From assembly GCA_014695345.1 (NCBI GenBank), contig JACJOC010000058.1, positions 248,001 to 312,000 on the forward strand: 64,000 bases of DNA, given 5' to 3'. The DNA comes from Cyanobacteria bacterium FACHB-471. Lineage in GTDB: Bacteria; Cyanobacteriota; Cyanobacteriia; Elainellales; Elainellaceae. The notes beneath the pieces are model-generated. The model saw only the letters and a list, made by a program, of their open reading frames with translations, made no database searches and was not told the DNA's origin. A program made the position numbers and the translations under genes. Shown here piece by piece: positions 1-10,726 of the stretch. The first letter of the stretch is position 1; each line of letters begins with the position of its first letter.

Positions 1-2293
<2,293 letters not shown>

Positions 2294-2363
2294 TCAGTTC
2301 AATTCCCTCTATGCGTCCTTCGCAAACTATGTAAACGGGATGCGTTCAGATTCCCAGGTCAGT

Positions 2364-2399
2364 TATTCCAGCCTAATGAGCTATTCCAGCTCAATGAGC
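2364..2399. promoter_or_regulatory. Tandem 18-bp direct repeat upstream of treS
   Basis: Two adjacent 18-bp units (TATTCCAGCCTAATGAGC and TATTCCAGCTCAATGAGC, two mismatches) lie 70-106 bp before the treS start, in the 208-bp gap between treS and the CdaR-like gene. Helically phased direct repeats at this position are compatible with an operator, but no binding protein is known from the sequence. Confidence 0.35.
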
Positions 2400-2501
2400 A
2401 ACTGATGTCATCTGCAAAAAGCAAAGCCCGATACACGTGTATTTTACGAGAGAACTGGGGGCGATCGCCTCCGACTCCCGATGTAAACTTGAGGACTTTT
2501 G

Positions 2502-3707
2502 CTATATCTTGATCGACTGCGATCGCAGCGATCGCAACAGCAAACAGAGCCGCATCTGCACCGCGTCATCAAATCGATGAGGATCTAACCCAGTGAGCGA
2601 AGCAATCTTACCCAAACGATAGCTGAGCGTATTTCGGTGAATTGAAAGCCGTTTTGCAGTTGAGGATGGGCAACAGTCTTCGGCAAAGAAGGCATCCAGT
2701 GTAGTTAGCAAATCTGGCTCATGGTCAAGTGGACTGAGCAAATATTTAGCCAGATCGATTTTGGTTGCTTCGTCTGCGACACCAACAAAGGCAGCAACGC
2801 CCAATCGCCCTAAACAATGAACTTGGTTTTGTCCCTGCAAGCGGCTTCCCAGAGACAGAGCCGCCTGAGCATCCTGATAAGACTGCGCTAACCCCCGAAT
2901 GCCCGGATGATAGCGACCAATTCCCAGGTTGATCGACGCTCCGCCTGTATCGCTTCGCAGCCGCGCTAGCAGCGCATCTGCCGCCCGCCTCAACGCCGTT
3001 AAATTTGCCCAGGAAGAGTTAGTTGAAGGATCAGAATCATCATGACTCGCCCAACTGCCTAAGTTTTTGGTGTTGCTTGCTTTCAGGACAGCAACTTCGC
3101 CTCCGCCTAAGTCGGCGCAAATCGTGTCATTGGGCAAATGAAAGAAACTCACAATGCTGCCGATGACTAACTGTGTGCGTCGCCGTTTGTCTGCCTCGCT
3201 GACCGTTTCTCTCACTCCCAACTTAGAAACATAATCAGTTGCGTCCACCAGAATGACTGCGCGGGGAGGCGACAAATCCATTCCCAGGTCCTTAGCCTGA
3301 CGCAAGGCAACTTCGTCTTGAACCCGACCATGCAGCAAATCATAAATCAGCTGATTCTTAAACTTCTGTTGATTGGGTAACTGATCGAGGATGGCAGCCT
3401 GATTGATCACCAATTCCACTAGAGCTTGAGCTAACCGAGGAGAAATCGGTTCTCGATTCAACGATTCTCCAACCACCACCTCTCCCACTTGCGTATCGTA
3501 ATGGAGAGGAATGCGGAGATGCTGACTAACCGTTTTCCATTGATTCCAATCAAAAGCAAGTCCCACCAGATAAGGATCGCTACTGGTGAGAATGGTGCCC
3601 TGGTCATCGATCACAAAAACGGGGGCACACAAAAGCTCGGCAACCCTAGCGGTGACGATGTTAGCAAGTTGGACAAAGCGAGTAGAGGCAAGCGATAAAG
3701 CTCTCAT
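2502..3707 (-). CDS. CdaR/PucR-family transcriptional regulator
   Basis: A 401-residue protein with the layout of sugar-diacid regulators. The N-terminal 130 residues resemble the diacid-recognition domain (ARVAELLCAPVFVIDDQG, then LVINQAAILDQLPNQQKFKN). A degenerate central GGDEF-like segment follows. The C-terminus carries the PucR-type helix-turn-helix (AKRLSIHRNTLSYRLGKIAS, then LTGLDPHRFDDAVQMRLCL). In enterobacteria CdaR controls glucarate/glycerate use; the ligand here is unknown. It lies upstream of treS on the same strand, separated by 208 bp, so control of treS is possible but unproven. A hairpin precedes the start. No clear Shine-Dalgarno is seen. Confidence 0.85.
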   Translation of the reverse strand: MRALSLASTRFVQLANIVTARVAELLCAPVFVIDDQGTILTSSDPYLVGLAFDWNQWKTVSQHLRIPLHYDTQVGEVVVGESLNREPISPRLAQALVELVINQAAILDQLPNQQKFKNQLIYDLLHGRVQDEVALRQAKDLGMDLSPPRAVILVDATDYVSKLGVRETVSEADKRRRTQLVIGSIVSFFHLPNDTICADLGGGEVAVLKASNTKNLGSWASHDDSDPSTNSSWANLTALRRAADALLARLRSDTGGASINLGIGRYHPGIRGLAQSYQDAQAALSLGSRLQGQNQVHCLGRLGVAAFVGVADEATKIDLAKYLLSPLDHEPDLLTTLDAFFAEDCCPSSTAKRLSIHRNTLSYRLGKIASLTGLDPHRFDDAVQMRLCLLLRSLRSQSIKI

Positions 3708-3762
3708 CGTTGGATAACTGCCACAAAATTCAAAGTAGTGCCCCAGGTAAAATACTTTGATT

Positions 3763-3805
3763 AAAGATGACAGTATCCGTGAGTCTTCGTAGGGCTGTCA
3801 TCTTT
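3763..3805. other. Stem-loop upstream of the CdaR-like gene
   Basis: An 11-bp perfect inverted repeat (AAAGATGACAG and CTGTCATCTTT) with a 21-nt loop lies 56-98 bp before the CdaR-like start, between it and the end of the VTT gene. It could terminate the upstream arsM-VTT transcript or be an operator; there is no clear T-run, so the role is open. Confidence 0.4.
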
Positions 3806-3863
3806 CCAAAGAGGCAGACGGAAAGTGCAGCATCCCCCTAAGTGCAGACTACTCGAACCGAGC

Positions 3864-4667
3864 CTATTGTAAGTTTTCTGCTAGCGCTTTGCGGGCGAGG
3901 TGGGTGGTGTAAACGGTGACTGCAACAGTTGCGAGAAACCCAATGATCCGAATTGCCCATTGAACACTCAAGTTAGTGGGTTGGTTTTCGGTACCAATTT
4001 GGGCAAGGTTACCTGCCAGGGAACCAATGTAAACATACAGAATGGTGCCGGGAATCATGCCGATCGCCCCCAACACATAATCTTTGAGTGAAACGCCGGT
4101 AAGCCCAAAGGCGTAATTCAATAAGTTGAATGGGAAAATCGGGGAAAGCCGAGTGAGCAAAACTATCTTTAAACCTTCTGCGGCGACAGCTTTGTCAATT
4201 GCTGCAAATTTCTGATTGCCAGCAATCTTTTGGCTAACCCAGCCTCGCGCCCAATAACGTCCGATTAGGAAGGCGGCGATCGCCCCTAAAGTTGCCCCAA
4301 TAAAAACATAAATCGCTCCCAGCACTACGCCAAATACGACCCCTGCGCCTAAGGTCAGGATAGAACCGGGAAGGAAGGCAACAGTCGCCACGACGTAAAG
4401 GGCGATGAATGTGATGCCGCCCAATATACCCAGGCTCTCAATCCATTCCAATGCATTCTGAAGCAGGTTTTGAGGATAAAACCCTGGTGATGTGGCACTG
4501 TTGGCTAACGCTGGAGATGTGATTAAGAGAAAGGCGAGCGCTACTCCTGCTAACCCATACACAAATTTGAGCATCCAATAAAACATCTGATTGAGCAGCA
4601 TAGTGGAATAGCAATGACTAAAAACGGAGTCTGCTGCCCAGATCTGCAACTTCGTTAGAGAAGTCAC
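3864..4667 (-). CDS. TVP38/TMEM64 (VTT/DedA-like) membrane protein
   Basis: An integral membrane protein of the VTT superfamily, whose eukaryotic members TMEM41B and VMP1 are lipid scramblases; the cyanobacterial substrate is unsettled. The diagnostic core is visible: GSILTLGAGVVFG, then FLIGRYWARGWV, then LLTRLSPIFPFNLLNYAFGL and the last helices GAIGMIPGTILYVYIGSLAG. The listed GTG start gives 267 aa. An ATG at 4574 would give a protein opening with a signal-like helix ending PALA and may be the true start. It lies 26 bp after arsM on the same strand, so they are probably co-transcribed. From memory, the same pairing occurs in other cyanobacteria (slr0305-like). Confidence 0.85.
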   Translation of the reverse strand: MTSLTKLQIWAADSVFSHCYSTMLLNQMFYWMLKFVYGLAGVALAFLLITSPALANSATSPGFYPQNLLQNALEWIESLGILGGITFIALYVVATVAFLPGSILTLGAGVVFGVVLGAIYVFIGATLGAIAAFLIGRYWARGWVSQKIAGNQKFAAIDKAVAAEGLKIVLLTRLSPIFPFNLLNYAFGLTGVSLKDYVLGAIGMIPGTILYVYIGSLAGNLAQIGTENQPTNLSVQWAIRIIGFLATVAVTVYTTHLARKALAENLQ

Positions 4668-4693
4668 AGATCCTCTTTAGGGCATGAGTTTTT

Positions 4694-5662
4694 TTAACAG
4701 CATCCACCACCGGTGTAATGCCAGGTAGACTCTGTAATGATCACGTCTTGCGAAAACTGGTGACTAAACTGAGCAGCGGTCTTATCACACACTGCCAGGG
4801 GAACTCCTCGCTCTAACCTGTGACCTGCGCCATCATTTAACTCAGGTTCAGCACCGCTGTAAATTGCGGTTTTGCCTGTAAAAACACAGGCTCCATCATC
4901 AGGCACCGGTACTTTAAAGGAAACAGAATCTAAGCTTTCTAGCAATAGAGGAGTATCCAAACTGTAGCTCTGAACATCTAGTAACCGATAAGGACGACGG
5001 GCACGAATTTCTACCTGTCCAAAGCCGACCGCGATTAAATGTTGAATGTATTCGTCATAAGTGAGTGCCCCAGATAAGCAAAGGGCGCGTAATCGATCGT
5101 CTTGCTGAAGGTGGGACGGAATTGGACGGGTGGCGATCGGGTCACTCATGATCAGTCGTCCACCCGGTTTTAATACTCGATATGCTTCGGAGAGGGCTTG
5201 CTTTAGGTCGGCTGGCTCGAAGATGTTAAACAGGCAGTTTTGCGCCACTACGTCTATTGAGGCATCGGGTACGGGTAGCGCAAAGGCATCTCCTTCTAGG
5301 ATTTTGACGAAGTCGGGGGTAAACCAGTCGTTTTCTTGAGCCGCAAGCTGTAGGTTACGAGTCGCGGCGAGTCGCATTTCGGCGACGGGGTCAACGGCGA
5401 CGACTCCTGCTGGTTGGCGACAGAAGTAAGCAAATTGCAGGGCTTCGAGTCCGCCTCCTACGCCGATGTAAAGTACGGTGGGGTTGCCAAAGAGTTCGGT
5501 GGGATGCACCGTCGAGCCGCAGCCGTAGTTCATCTGCTGCATAATTTTTGGGATTTTTAGCCCTGGCAGTCGGGAGGGGGGTGTACTGACGCAGCACAGC
5601 CCAATTTGAGGGATTTCGGCGGCTTCGGCGTAGAGTTGGGCAGTGGTTTCGAGATAACTCAT
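4694..5662 (-). CDS. arsM: Arsenite S-adenosylmethionine methyltransferase (arsenosugar type)
   Basis: A SAM-dependent methyltransferase of 322 aa that resembles the cyanobacterial ArsM class used in arsenic detoxification and arsenosugar biosynthesis. The SAM-binding motif I is VLYIGVGGGLEALQFA with VVAVDP after it; EGDAFALPVPDASIDVV follows. Cysteines expected to bind As(III) or organise the site are visible in GLCCVSTPP, NYGCGS and AQNCLFN, and the protein ends in the characteristic GGGCC. The partner radical-SAM enzyme ArsS is not in the window. It is the first gene of a likely two-gene unit with the VTT protein. The ATG at 5662 has no good Shine-Dalgarno but begins the conserved N-terminus. 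Confidence 0.88.
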   Translation of the reverse strand: MSYLETTAQLYAEAAEIPQIGLCCVSTPPSRLPGLKIPKIMQQMNYGCGSTVHPTELFGNPTVLYIGVGGGLEALQFAYFCRQPAGVVAVDPVAEMRLAATRNLQLAAQENDWFTPDFVKILEGDAFALPVPDASIDVVAQNCLFNIFEPADLKQALSEAYRVLKPGGRLIMSDPIATRPIPSHLQQDDRLRALCLSGALTYDEYIQHLIAVGFGQVEIRARRPYRLLDVQSYSLDTPLLLESLDSVSFKVPVPDDGACVFTGKTAIYSGAEPELNDGAGHRLERGVPLAVCDKTAAQFSHQFSQDVIITESTWHYTGGGCC

Positions 5663-5793
5663 GAGGAGAGGGGGAGTCTTATATTTTCCAGGTGATCATA
5701 ATATGTTTTCTTGATTTCACATTTGGGTGGGGTGGGTTAGGCAATGCCGTAACTTACTGTGGATTTTATTTGTTTGTTTAGCGGGATTTGCTG

Positions 5794-5839
5794 CTGGGGG
5801 GTTCCCCCAGACCCCCGTTGGGGGACGGGCGCGTCCCCC
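5794..5839. repeat. Three consecutive G/C-run hairpins
   Basis: Back-to-back palindromes CTGGGGGGTTCCCCCAG (5794-5810), CCCCCGTTGGGGG (5812-5824) and GGGGGACGGGCGCGTCCCCC (5820-5839, sharing G-tract bases with the previous one). Its composition is unlike the flanks. Similar G/C-run hairpin strings are familiar dispersed repeats in filamentous cyanobacteria. Function unknown. Confidence 0.65.
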
Positions 5840-6196
5840 ACGCCCCCTCCGCAAGGAATTGGGATGGGTGGCAGGACGCGCTTCGCATCGGTGAGTGGCG
5901 AGGGGGTTGCTTGGGGGGAAGGGCGATCGCCCTTCTCTTTCATCCTCAGCCTTCCGTCCTCATTCCCTACTCTTGGCAGTATCACAGTGTTAATTTCAAA
6001 TGCAAAACTTTCGGTGCTTTTTCAGACACGATTACACTAGATGTTGATGGGTGTAATACGCTGCTGCTCAAATTGATTGGATCGGGCCATTGGTCCCCAA
6101 CGAATTTCAACTGAACGGGTGATTCTGTCAAACCGGATCGACCCGTTAGCATCAGGAAAGATGTGAGTAGAACAGAATTTTAATCAGGGTGTATGG

Positions 6197-6268
6197 GTAG
6201 GGGCGAAGCGTTTGGTAGATAAGCTCTGAATTAGAGTAAGGATTTCTGCCCGAACGCTTCGCCCCTAC
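6197..6268. repeat. 72-bp inverted-repeat element, copy 1
   Basis: Perfect 16-bp terminal inverted repeats (GTAGGGGCGAAGCGTT and its complement) enclose a 40-bp AT-richer centre. It is the best-preserved of five related copies; the others are at 12339, 27902, 30246 and 41761. Four are exactly 72 bp and one is 71 bp. It has no coding capacity and is too small to be autonomous, so it is a MITE/REP-like dispersed repeat. Confidence 0.85.
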
Positions 6269-6349
6269 GGAAATGTTTGTACGCCGTTAGCGATCGCCAC
6301 CTCCCCAGCAAAATTAACAGTCCAACCCACCCAGCCATAGCGCCGCCCT

Positions 6350-8110
6350 ATGGACAGCCAAGCTCCACTGCTGAAACGAGGCAACCGCGCCCTGGCCGCT
6401 ATTGTGATTACCGATAGCGTCGGTTTTAGTGCCCGCATGTCAAGCGACGAAGAGCATACGCTGAACCTAATTCAGCGTGACCTCCAGATGATGCGACAGA
6501 TTTGCCAAAACACCGAAGGGCAGGTACTCAAATCCACTGGAGACGGCTTGCTAATGTATTTCGTTAGCGCAGTCCAGGCCGTTGCCTGTGCCACGAAAAT
6601 TCAGACTACTATCGCTGAGCAGGCAGACCAGCGATCGCCCGAAGACGTGCTAATTCACCGCATTGGCATCCACCTGGGCGACGTGTTTTTTAGCGAAACC
6701 GACGTAATGGGCAACGGGGTCAACATTGCCGCTCGTCTGCAAACTGAAGCAAAACCCGGCGGCATCTGCATTTCCCAAACCGTCTACGACGTGGTGAAAG
6801 ATCGGCTAGTGATGGAAGCGGTCTATGCTGGGCCATTGAAGCTAAAAAACATCCAGCAGCCTGTTCCCGCCTACCAGATTTTGCCTGCCCGTCATTCTGA
6901 CGCGACTTCCGTCCATCCTTTGGACACTTCAGCCCCTTCTAATCTGCTCGGCTCTGCCTCCGAAGAAACGCTCCTCGACACGATCATTGACGGTCGCTAC
7001 CAAATTCATCGAGTTCTAGGAAGAGGTGGCTTTGGGCGAACCTACTTAGCCTCAGACATGCAGCGCTTTGGTGATCTGTGCGTTCTCAAAGAATTTGTGC
7101 CAACCAGCCGCGCCGACTACACAGTACAAAAGTCGCGCCAACTGTTTGAGCAAGAAGCCAGAGTCCTCTACGAAATTCAGCATCCGCAAATTCCTCGCTT
7201 CCTCGCCTGGTTTGCCGAAAAAGGGCGGCTGTTTCTCGTACAGGAATACATTGATGGCAAAACCTACGCCACCCTCTTGAGAGAAAAGCTGCGCCAAGGG
7301 GCCGCTTTTTCCGAAGCCGAAGTGACTCGATGGTTGGCTGATTTGCTACCCGTTTTGGAGTATCTGCACAGTCTAAACATTGTTCACCGAGACATTTCAC
7401 CTGACAACGTAATGTTGCCAGATGGTCAAACACACCCGATGCTGATCGACTTTGGCTTGGTCAAGCAAGCGGTAAATCAAATTTGGGCAGCTTACGCAGA
7501 AGAGGGTTCAACCGTGAGCCAGGCTTCCTTTGTCGGCAAGCTAGGCTATGCGCCTCCAGAGCAGATTCGCATGGGGCAGTGTTATCCCTGTAGTGACCTG
7601 TATGCACTGGGCGTAACGGCGATCGTTTTGCTTACGGGGCAAGAGCCGAATACCCTCACCGATCGCGATTCCTTAGAATGGTGCTGGCAGTCCTATGTGC
7701 AGGTGAGCGATCGCCTTACCCAAATTCTCAACAAAATGCTGTCTGAAAAGCCCAAAGATCGCTATCAGTCTGCCGCTGAAGTAATGACAGCGCTGGGACT
7801 AACAGGCGCAGCCAGCAGCCCTCTTCCCAATCCCTCTGTCCGCTCTAGCCGACCAACAAGCAATGTCACCCAGCAGCAGCGCTCGCCTATTCCCCCTCCT
7901 AAACCCTTACCCGTCCTCGATCCTAAATTTGTCGAACGCTGCCGCACCGAGCTAGCCCGCTGCATTGGACCGATGGCAGACTACATCGTGGAAGACATTC
8001 TGTCCCAAACGCCGCACCTGAAACCTGAACAGCTGGTGCAGGCGATCGCTGCTGAAATTCCCAATTCCAAGCAAGCAGAAGCATTTCAGCAGAAATTGCG
8101 ATCGCGTTGA
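6350..8110 (+). CDS. Adenylate cyclase - Ser/Thr protein kinase fusion
   Basis: A 586-aa chimera. Residues 15-175 are a class III nucleotide cyclase. Both metal Asp are present (D22 in ITDSVGFS, D65 in KSTGDG), as are adenine-selecting K61 and D118 and transition-state N125 and R129 in NGVNIAAR, so it should be an active adenylate cyclase. Residues 216 to about 490 are a Hanks-type kinase: glycine loop GRGGFGRTYLA, K247, HRD at 346-348, DFG at 367-369, APPEQ. A proline/serine linker follows, then a C-terminal helical domain (FVERCRTELARCIGPMADYI) that I have seen on other cyanobacterial signalling proteins but cannot name. There is no membrane segment. It appears monocistronic. The two activities in one chain suggest coupled cAMP and phosphorylation output; this is inference. 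Confidence 0.92.
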   Translation: MDSQAPLLKRGNRALAAIVITDSVGFSARMSSDEEHTLNLIQRDLQMMRQICQNTEGQVLKSTGDGLLMYFVSAVQAVACATKIQTTIAEQADQRSPEDVLIHRIGIHLGDVFFSETDVMGNGVNIAARLQTEAKPGGICISQTVYDVVKDRLVMEAVYAGPLKLKNIQQPVPAYQILPARHSDATSVHPLDTSAPSNLLGSASEETLLDTIIDGRYQIHRVLGRGGFGRTYLASDMQRFGDLCVLKEFVPTSRADYTVQKSRQLFEQEARVLYEIQHPQIPRFLAWFAEKGRLFLVQEYIDGKTYATLLREKLRQGAAFSEAEVTRWLADLLPVLEYLHSLNIVHRDISPDNVMLPDGQTHPMLIDFGLVKQAVNQIWAAYAEEGSTVSQASFVGKLGYAPPEQIRMGQCYPCSDLYALGVTAIVLLTGQEPNTLTDRDSLEWCWQSYVQVSDRLTQILNKMLSEKPKDRYQSAAEVMTALGLTGAASSPLPNPSVRSSRPTSNVTQQQRSPIPPPKPLPVLDPKFVERCRTELARCIGPMADYIVEDILSQTPHLKPEQLVQAIAAEIPNSKQAEAFQQKLRSR

Positions 8111-8203
8111 CGCGATTGAGCAGTTGTACCGCGCATCATTCGTCATAAAGTATAGGAAAGTTTGCTTAAGTCAAACAGCTGTTGCCTACGCTCAAAAAAC
8201 TTT

Positions 8204-8911
8204 ATGAATTCGATGAACACAGTTAGCGATAAAACAGTGGATGACAAGGCGGTTGTCCAGGAATACTTTAACGCCACAGGCTTTGATCGCTGGCGGCGCA
8301 TCTACGGCGACGGTGAAGTCAACAAAGTTCAGCTAGATATCCGCAAAGGGCATCAACAGACCGTTGATACCGTGCTGGCATGGCTCCAGGCTGATGGCAA
8401 TCTAGCAAACTTGACAGTTTGCGATGCGGGTTGTGGAGTCGGCAGTCTCAGCATTCCGCTAGCAGCAGCAGGTGCAAAAGTTTACGCCAGCGATATTTCT
8501 GAAAAAATGGTAGGAGAAGCCCAGACCAGAGCCACAACGGAATTGGGGCAGTCAGACAATCCCACCTTTGCCGTGCAAGACCTGGAAGCGCTGAGCGGCA
8601 ACTATCACACCGTGATTTGCCTCGATGTGCTGATTCACTATCCCCAAGATAAGGCGATCGCCATGATCGATCACCTCAGCAACCTGGCAGACTCTCGCCT
8701 GATCCTCAGCTTTGCCCCTAAGACCTTTGCCTACAGCCTGCTGAAAAAAATCGGCGACTTTTTTCCCGGACCCAGCAAAGCAACCCGTGCCTACCTGCAC
8801 AAAGAATCCAACATCGTCAAAGGGTTGGAGGCAAGAGGCTGGAAAGTACAGCGCAACGCCATGACAAAAACCAGCTTCTACTTCTCTCGGCTACTAGAAG
8901 CCACTCGTTAA
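8204..8911 (+). CDS. chlM: Magnesium-protoporphyrin IX O-methyltransferase
   Basis: Transfers a methyl group from SAM to the C13 propionate of Mg-protoporphyrin IX, the step after Mg-chelatase in chlorophyll synthesis. The family N-terminus YFNATGFDRWRRIYGDGEVN is intact, followed by the SAM site VCDAGCGVGSLSIPLA and the C-terminal FPGPSKATRAYLH. Length (235 aa from this ATG) is normal. A TTG-initiated extension from 8162 is open but lacks conservation; ATG 8204 or 8213 is the likelier start. It stands 93 bp after the cyclase-kinase gene on the same strand and is followed by a strong terminator. Confidence 0.93.
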   Translation: MNSMNTVSDKTVDDKAVVQEYFNATGFDRWRRIYGDGEVNKVQLDIRKGHQQTVDTVLAWLQADGNLANLTVCDAGCGVGSLSIPLAAAGAKVYASDISEKMVGEAQTRATTELGQSDNPTFAVQDLEALSGNYHTVICLDVLIHYPQDKAIAMIDHLSNLADSRLILSFAPKTFAYSLLKKIGDFFPGPSKATRAYLHKESNIVKGLEARGWKVQRNAMTKTSFYFSRLLEATR

Positions 8912-8937
8912 GCTCTACATCTGGAATAGCGAAAGGC

Positions 8938-8980
8938 AAAAGGGTGAGGGATGAAATGGACTTTCATCCCTCACCCTTTT
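8938..8980 (+). terminator. Rho-independent terminator after chlM
   Basis: A 19-bp perfect stem (left arm AAAAGGGTGAGGGATGAAA) with a 5-nt loop, ending in TTTT on the plus strand, 27 bp after the chlM stop. Confidence 0.8.
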
Positions 8981-9026
8981 ACCTCCCTGTAACCTTGTTC
9001 ACGAACGATAAGGACTCATACCAATT

Positions 9027-9083
9027 CCAAAAACAGATGGAAGGGCACCCCGTGGAGCGGGGTGCCCTTCCATCTGTTTTTGG
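9027..9083. repeat. 57-bp perfect palindromic element
   Basis: Two 26-bp perfectly complementary arms with the 5-nt loop TGGAG; the apex is GGGCACCCCG/CGGGGTGCCC. It lies only 46 bp after the chlM terminator, so termination is unlikely to be its main role. A shorter relative with the same GGGCACCCCGC core lies at 15506-15546, and both are flanked by an ATACCAATT-like motif. It looks like a dispersed palindromic repeat. Confidence 0.75.
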
Positions 9084-9224
9084 AGAAACGTTATCATACG
9101 GTTGACGCAATCATGGACTAGCCGTTTGAATAGGCAGGCTAGGAGAACAAATTGGCGATGGCCCGGTCTTCTAACTAAGCCTTCTAACTCAGGCTGTAAT
9201 TCTGACCCCACTCCAGCTAGAGTG

Positions 9225-9701
9225 ATGCGAACAAAAAAACTTTTGGCAGGTCTGTTTCTCGCTGCGGGTTCCGCTATTGTTATCGCCTTCGCCCACAGTG
9301 TCATCACCGGAGACACTGGAACTAGATCCTCCCGACTAGTGGGAGGACTCCTATTTGGGGCACCCCCGATTGCCCTGGGAGGCTGGCTACTCGTTAGCGC
9401 ATCCCGTCCTAACCCACGCCACGATCACATTAATTTACGTTCTATTTTTTACCGGTTGCTCAAGCAAAACAGCGGATATTTAACCGTGACGCAATTTGCT
9501 GCTGCTGCCAACCTGCCCAGAATGACTGCGCAATCCTATTTGGATGAGAGAGCCAAAGAATTTGATGCCAAATTTGCCGTCAGCAAAGACGGTAGCCTTG
9601 CCTATCAGTTCTACGTGCAAGACCAAAAAGGGGCGCATCTCACTGAAACTTTACGCGAACGACTCGCTAACTCTGACTTTAACGACATCACCATCATGTA
9701 A
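9225..9701 (+). CDS. Small membrane protein with winged-helix-like cytoplasmic tail
   Basis: Not recognised as a named family. From ATG 9225 the 158-aa product has two hydrophobic helices near the N-terminus (LLAGLFLAAGSAIVIAFAHS and VGGLLFGAPPIALGGWLLVS), then a soluble domain. There LRSIFYRLLKQNSGYLTVTQ then FAAAANLPRMTAQSYLDERA look like a winged-helix fold, with a beta strand FAVSKDGSLAYQFY after it. An open extension to 9102 lacks plausible protein character. It is bounded by a palindromic repeat upstream and a terminator downstream, so probably transcribed alone. Function unknown; a membrane-tethered nucleic-acid or protein-interaction module is possible. Confidence 0.65.
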   Translation: MRTKKLLAGLFLAAGSAIVIAFAHSVITGDTGTRSSRLVGGLLFGAPPIALGGWLLVSASRPNPRHDHINLRSIFYRLLKQNSGYLTVTQFAAAANLPRMTAQSYLDERAKEFDAKFAVSKDGSLAYQFYVQDQKGAHLTETLRERLANSDFNDITIM

Positions 9702-9717
9702 GGTGCTAGCTCTAAGC

Positions 9718-9762
9718 AGTTTGTGAGAACACCTTACCGCCGGACAGGTGTTCTCACAAACT
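9718..9762 (+). terminator. Hairpin after the 158-aa membrane protein gene
   Basis: A 17-bp perfect stem (AGTTTGTGAGAACACCT with its complement) and an 11-nt loop, 17 bp past the stop. The T-run is weak, so it is a terminator or stabilising stem. Confidence 0.7.
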
Positions 9763-9974
9763 ACTTATGAAGCCGACAAGCATGAAGCCAACAAGGTTGT
9801 GTGGCTAGCAAGAATTGTCGCGTAAGAATTTTTAACAAAATCTCTCATCAAATCGGATTACTCTAACAATTTGGGAAGCTTTTTAACATTGTTTCTTAGC
9901 ATTGTTAAGTAGCCTTGTTAAGCTTCGGCACTCCAGCAGGCAAATTTAATGTTGGGATTAGTAGGACTTTAATA

Positions 9975-10691
9975 ATGACCAGTAATTTAGCAACCAAGCT
10001 GCGAGAGGGCACCAAAAAGGCCCATACAATGGCTGAGAACGTCGGCTTTGTGAAGTGCTTTCTCAAAGGAGTTGTAGAAAAGAACTCCTACCGAAAGCTG
10101 GTCGCCGACCTCTATTTTGTCTACTCGGCAATGGAAGAAGAAATGGAGCGCCATCAGCAGCATCCAATCGTTTCTAAAATCCATTTCCCAGAGCTAAATC
10201 GCAAGGAAAGTCTGGAGCGCGACCTGCACTTTTACTACGGAAACAACTGGCGCGACCAAATTGCTCCGACCCCTGCGGCTAAAGCATATGTAGAGCATAT
10301 TCGTCAGGTCTCTGCAACGCAGCCTGAGCTACTCGTAGCACATTCCTACACCCGCTACCTGGGTGACCTGTCAGGCGGTCAAATCCTCAAAGGCATTGCC
10401 CAGCGTGGCATGAACCTGAGCAACGGTGAAGGAACCGCTTTCTACGAATTCAAAGACATTCCTGACGAAAAGCAGTTCAAAGCAAAATATCGTCAGGCAA
10501 TGGATGAATTGCCCGTGGACGAGGCGACTGCCGATCGCATTGTTGACGAAGCAAATGCCACCTTCGGCATGAATATGAAAGTCTTCCAGGAACTTGAAGG
10601 CAACCTGATTAAGGCGATCGGTCAAATGCTGTTTAACAGCCTCACCCGTCGTCGCGGTCGCGGCAGCACCGAGTTGGCAACTGCTGACTAA
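9975..10691 (+). CDS. ho1: Heme oxygenase (biliverdin-forming)
   Basis: Opens heme to biliverdin IX-alpha, CO and iron using reduced ferredoxin, feeding phycobilin synthesis. The product is 238 aa from ATG 9975 (MTSNLATKLREGTKKAHTMA). The proximal heme ligand is the His in KKAHTMAENVGFVK. The distal helix glycine motif is in YTRYLGDLSGGQILKGIAQR. Length and sequence match cyanobacterial HO1. An upstream open extension to 9915 is not conserved. A strong terminator follows. No neighbouring pcyA or other bilin gene is present. Confidence 0.96.
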   Translation: MTSNLATKLREGTKKAHTMAENVGFVKCFLKGVVEKNSYRKLVADLYFVYSAMEEEMERHQQHPIVSKIHFPELNRKESLERDLHFYYGNNWRDQIAPTPAAKAYVEHIRQVSATQPELLVAHSYTRYLGDLSGGQILKGIAQRGMNLSNGEGTAFYEFKDIPDEKQFKAKYRQAMDELPVDEATADRIVDEANATFGMNMKVFQELEGNLIKAIGQMLFNSLTRRRGRGSTELATAD

Positions 10692-10726
10692 CTCATCAAG
10701 CTCTAAGCTCCTATCCTAAAAACTAT

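Larger units (their letters stand above)
5663..6349. other. 687-bp gene-free region between divergent arsM and the cyclase-kinase gene
   Basis: No convincing gene. It must hold the promoters of both divergent neighbours. It contains a cluster of GC-rich hairpins (5794-5839) and one 72-bp inverted-repeat element (6197-6268), listed separately. Short open frames across 5737-6114 are driven by the GC-rich repeat and look non-coding. Confidence 0.7.

Noticed and set aside
5737-6114. Overlapping short open frames near 5.7-6.1 kb
   Set aside because: They are created by the GC-rich hairpin repeat, overlap each other on both strands and show only low-complexity Gly/Pro/Arg sequence.
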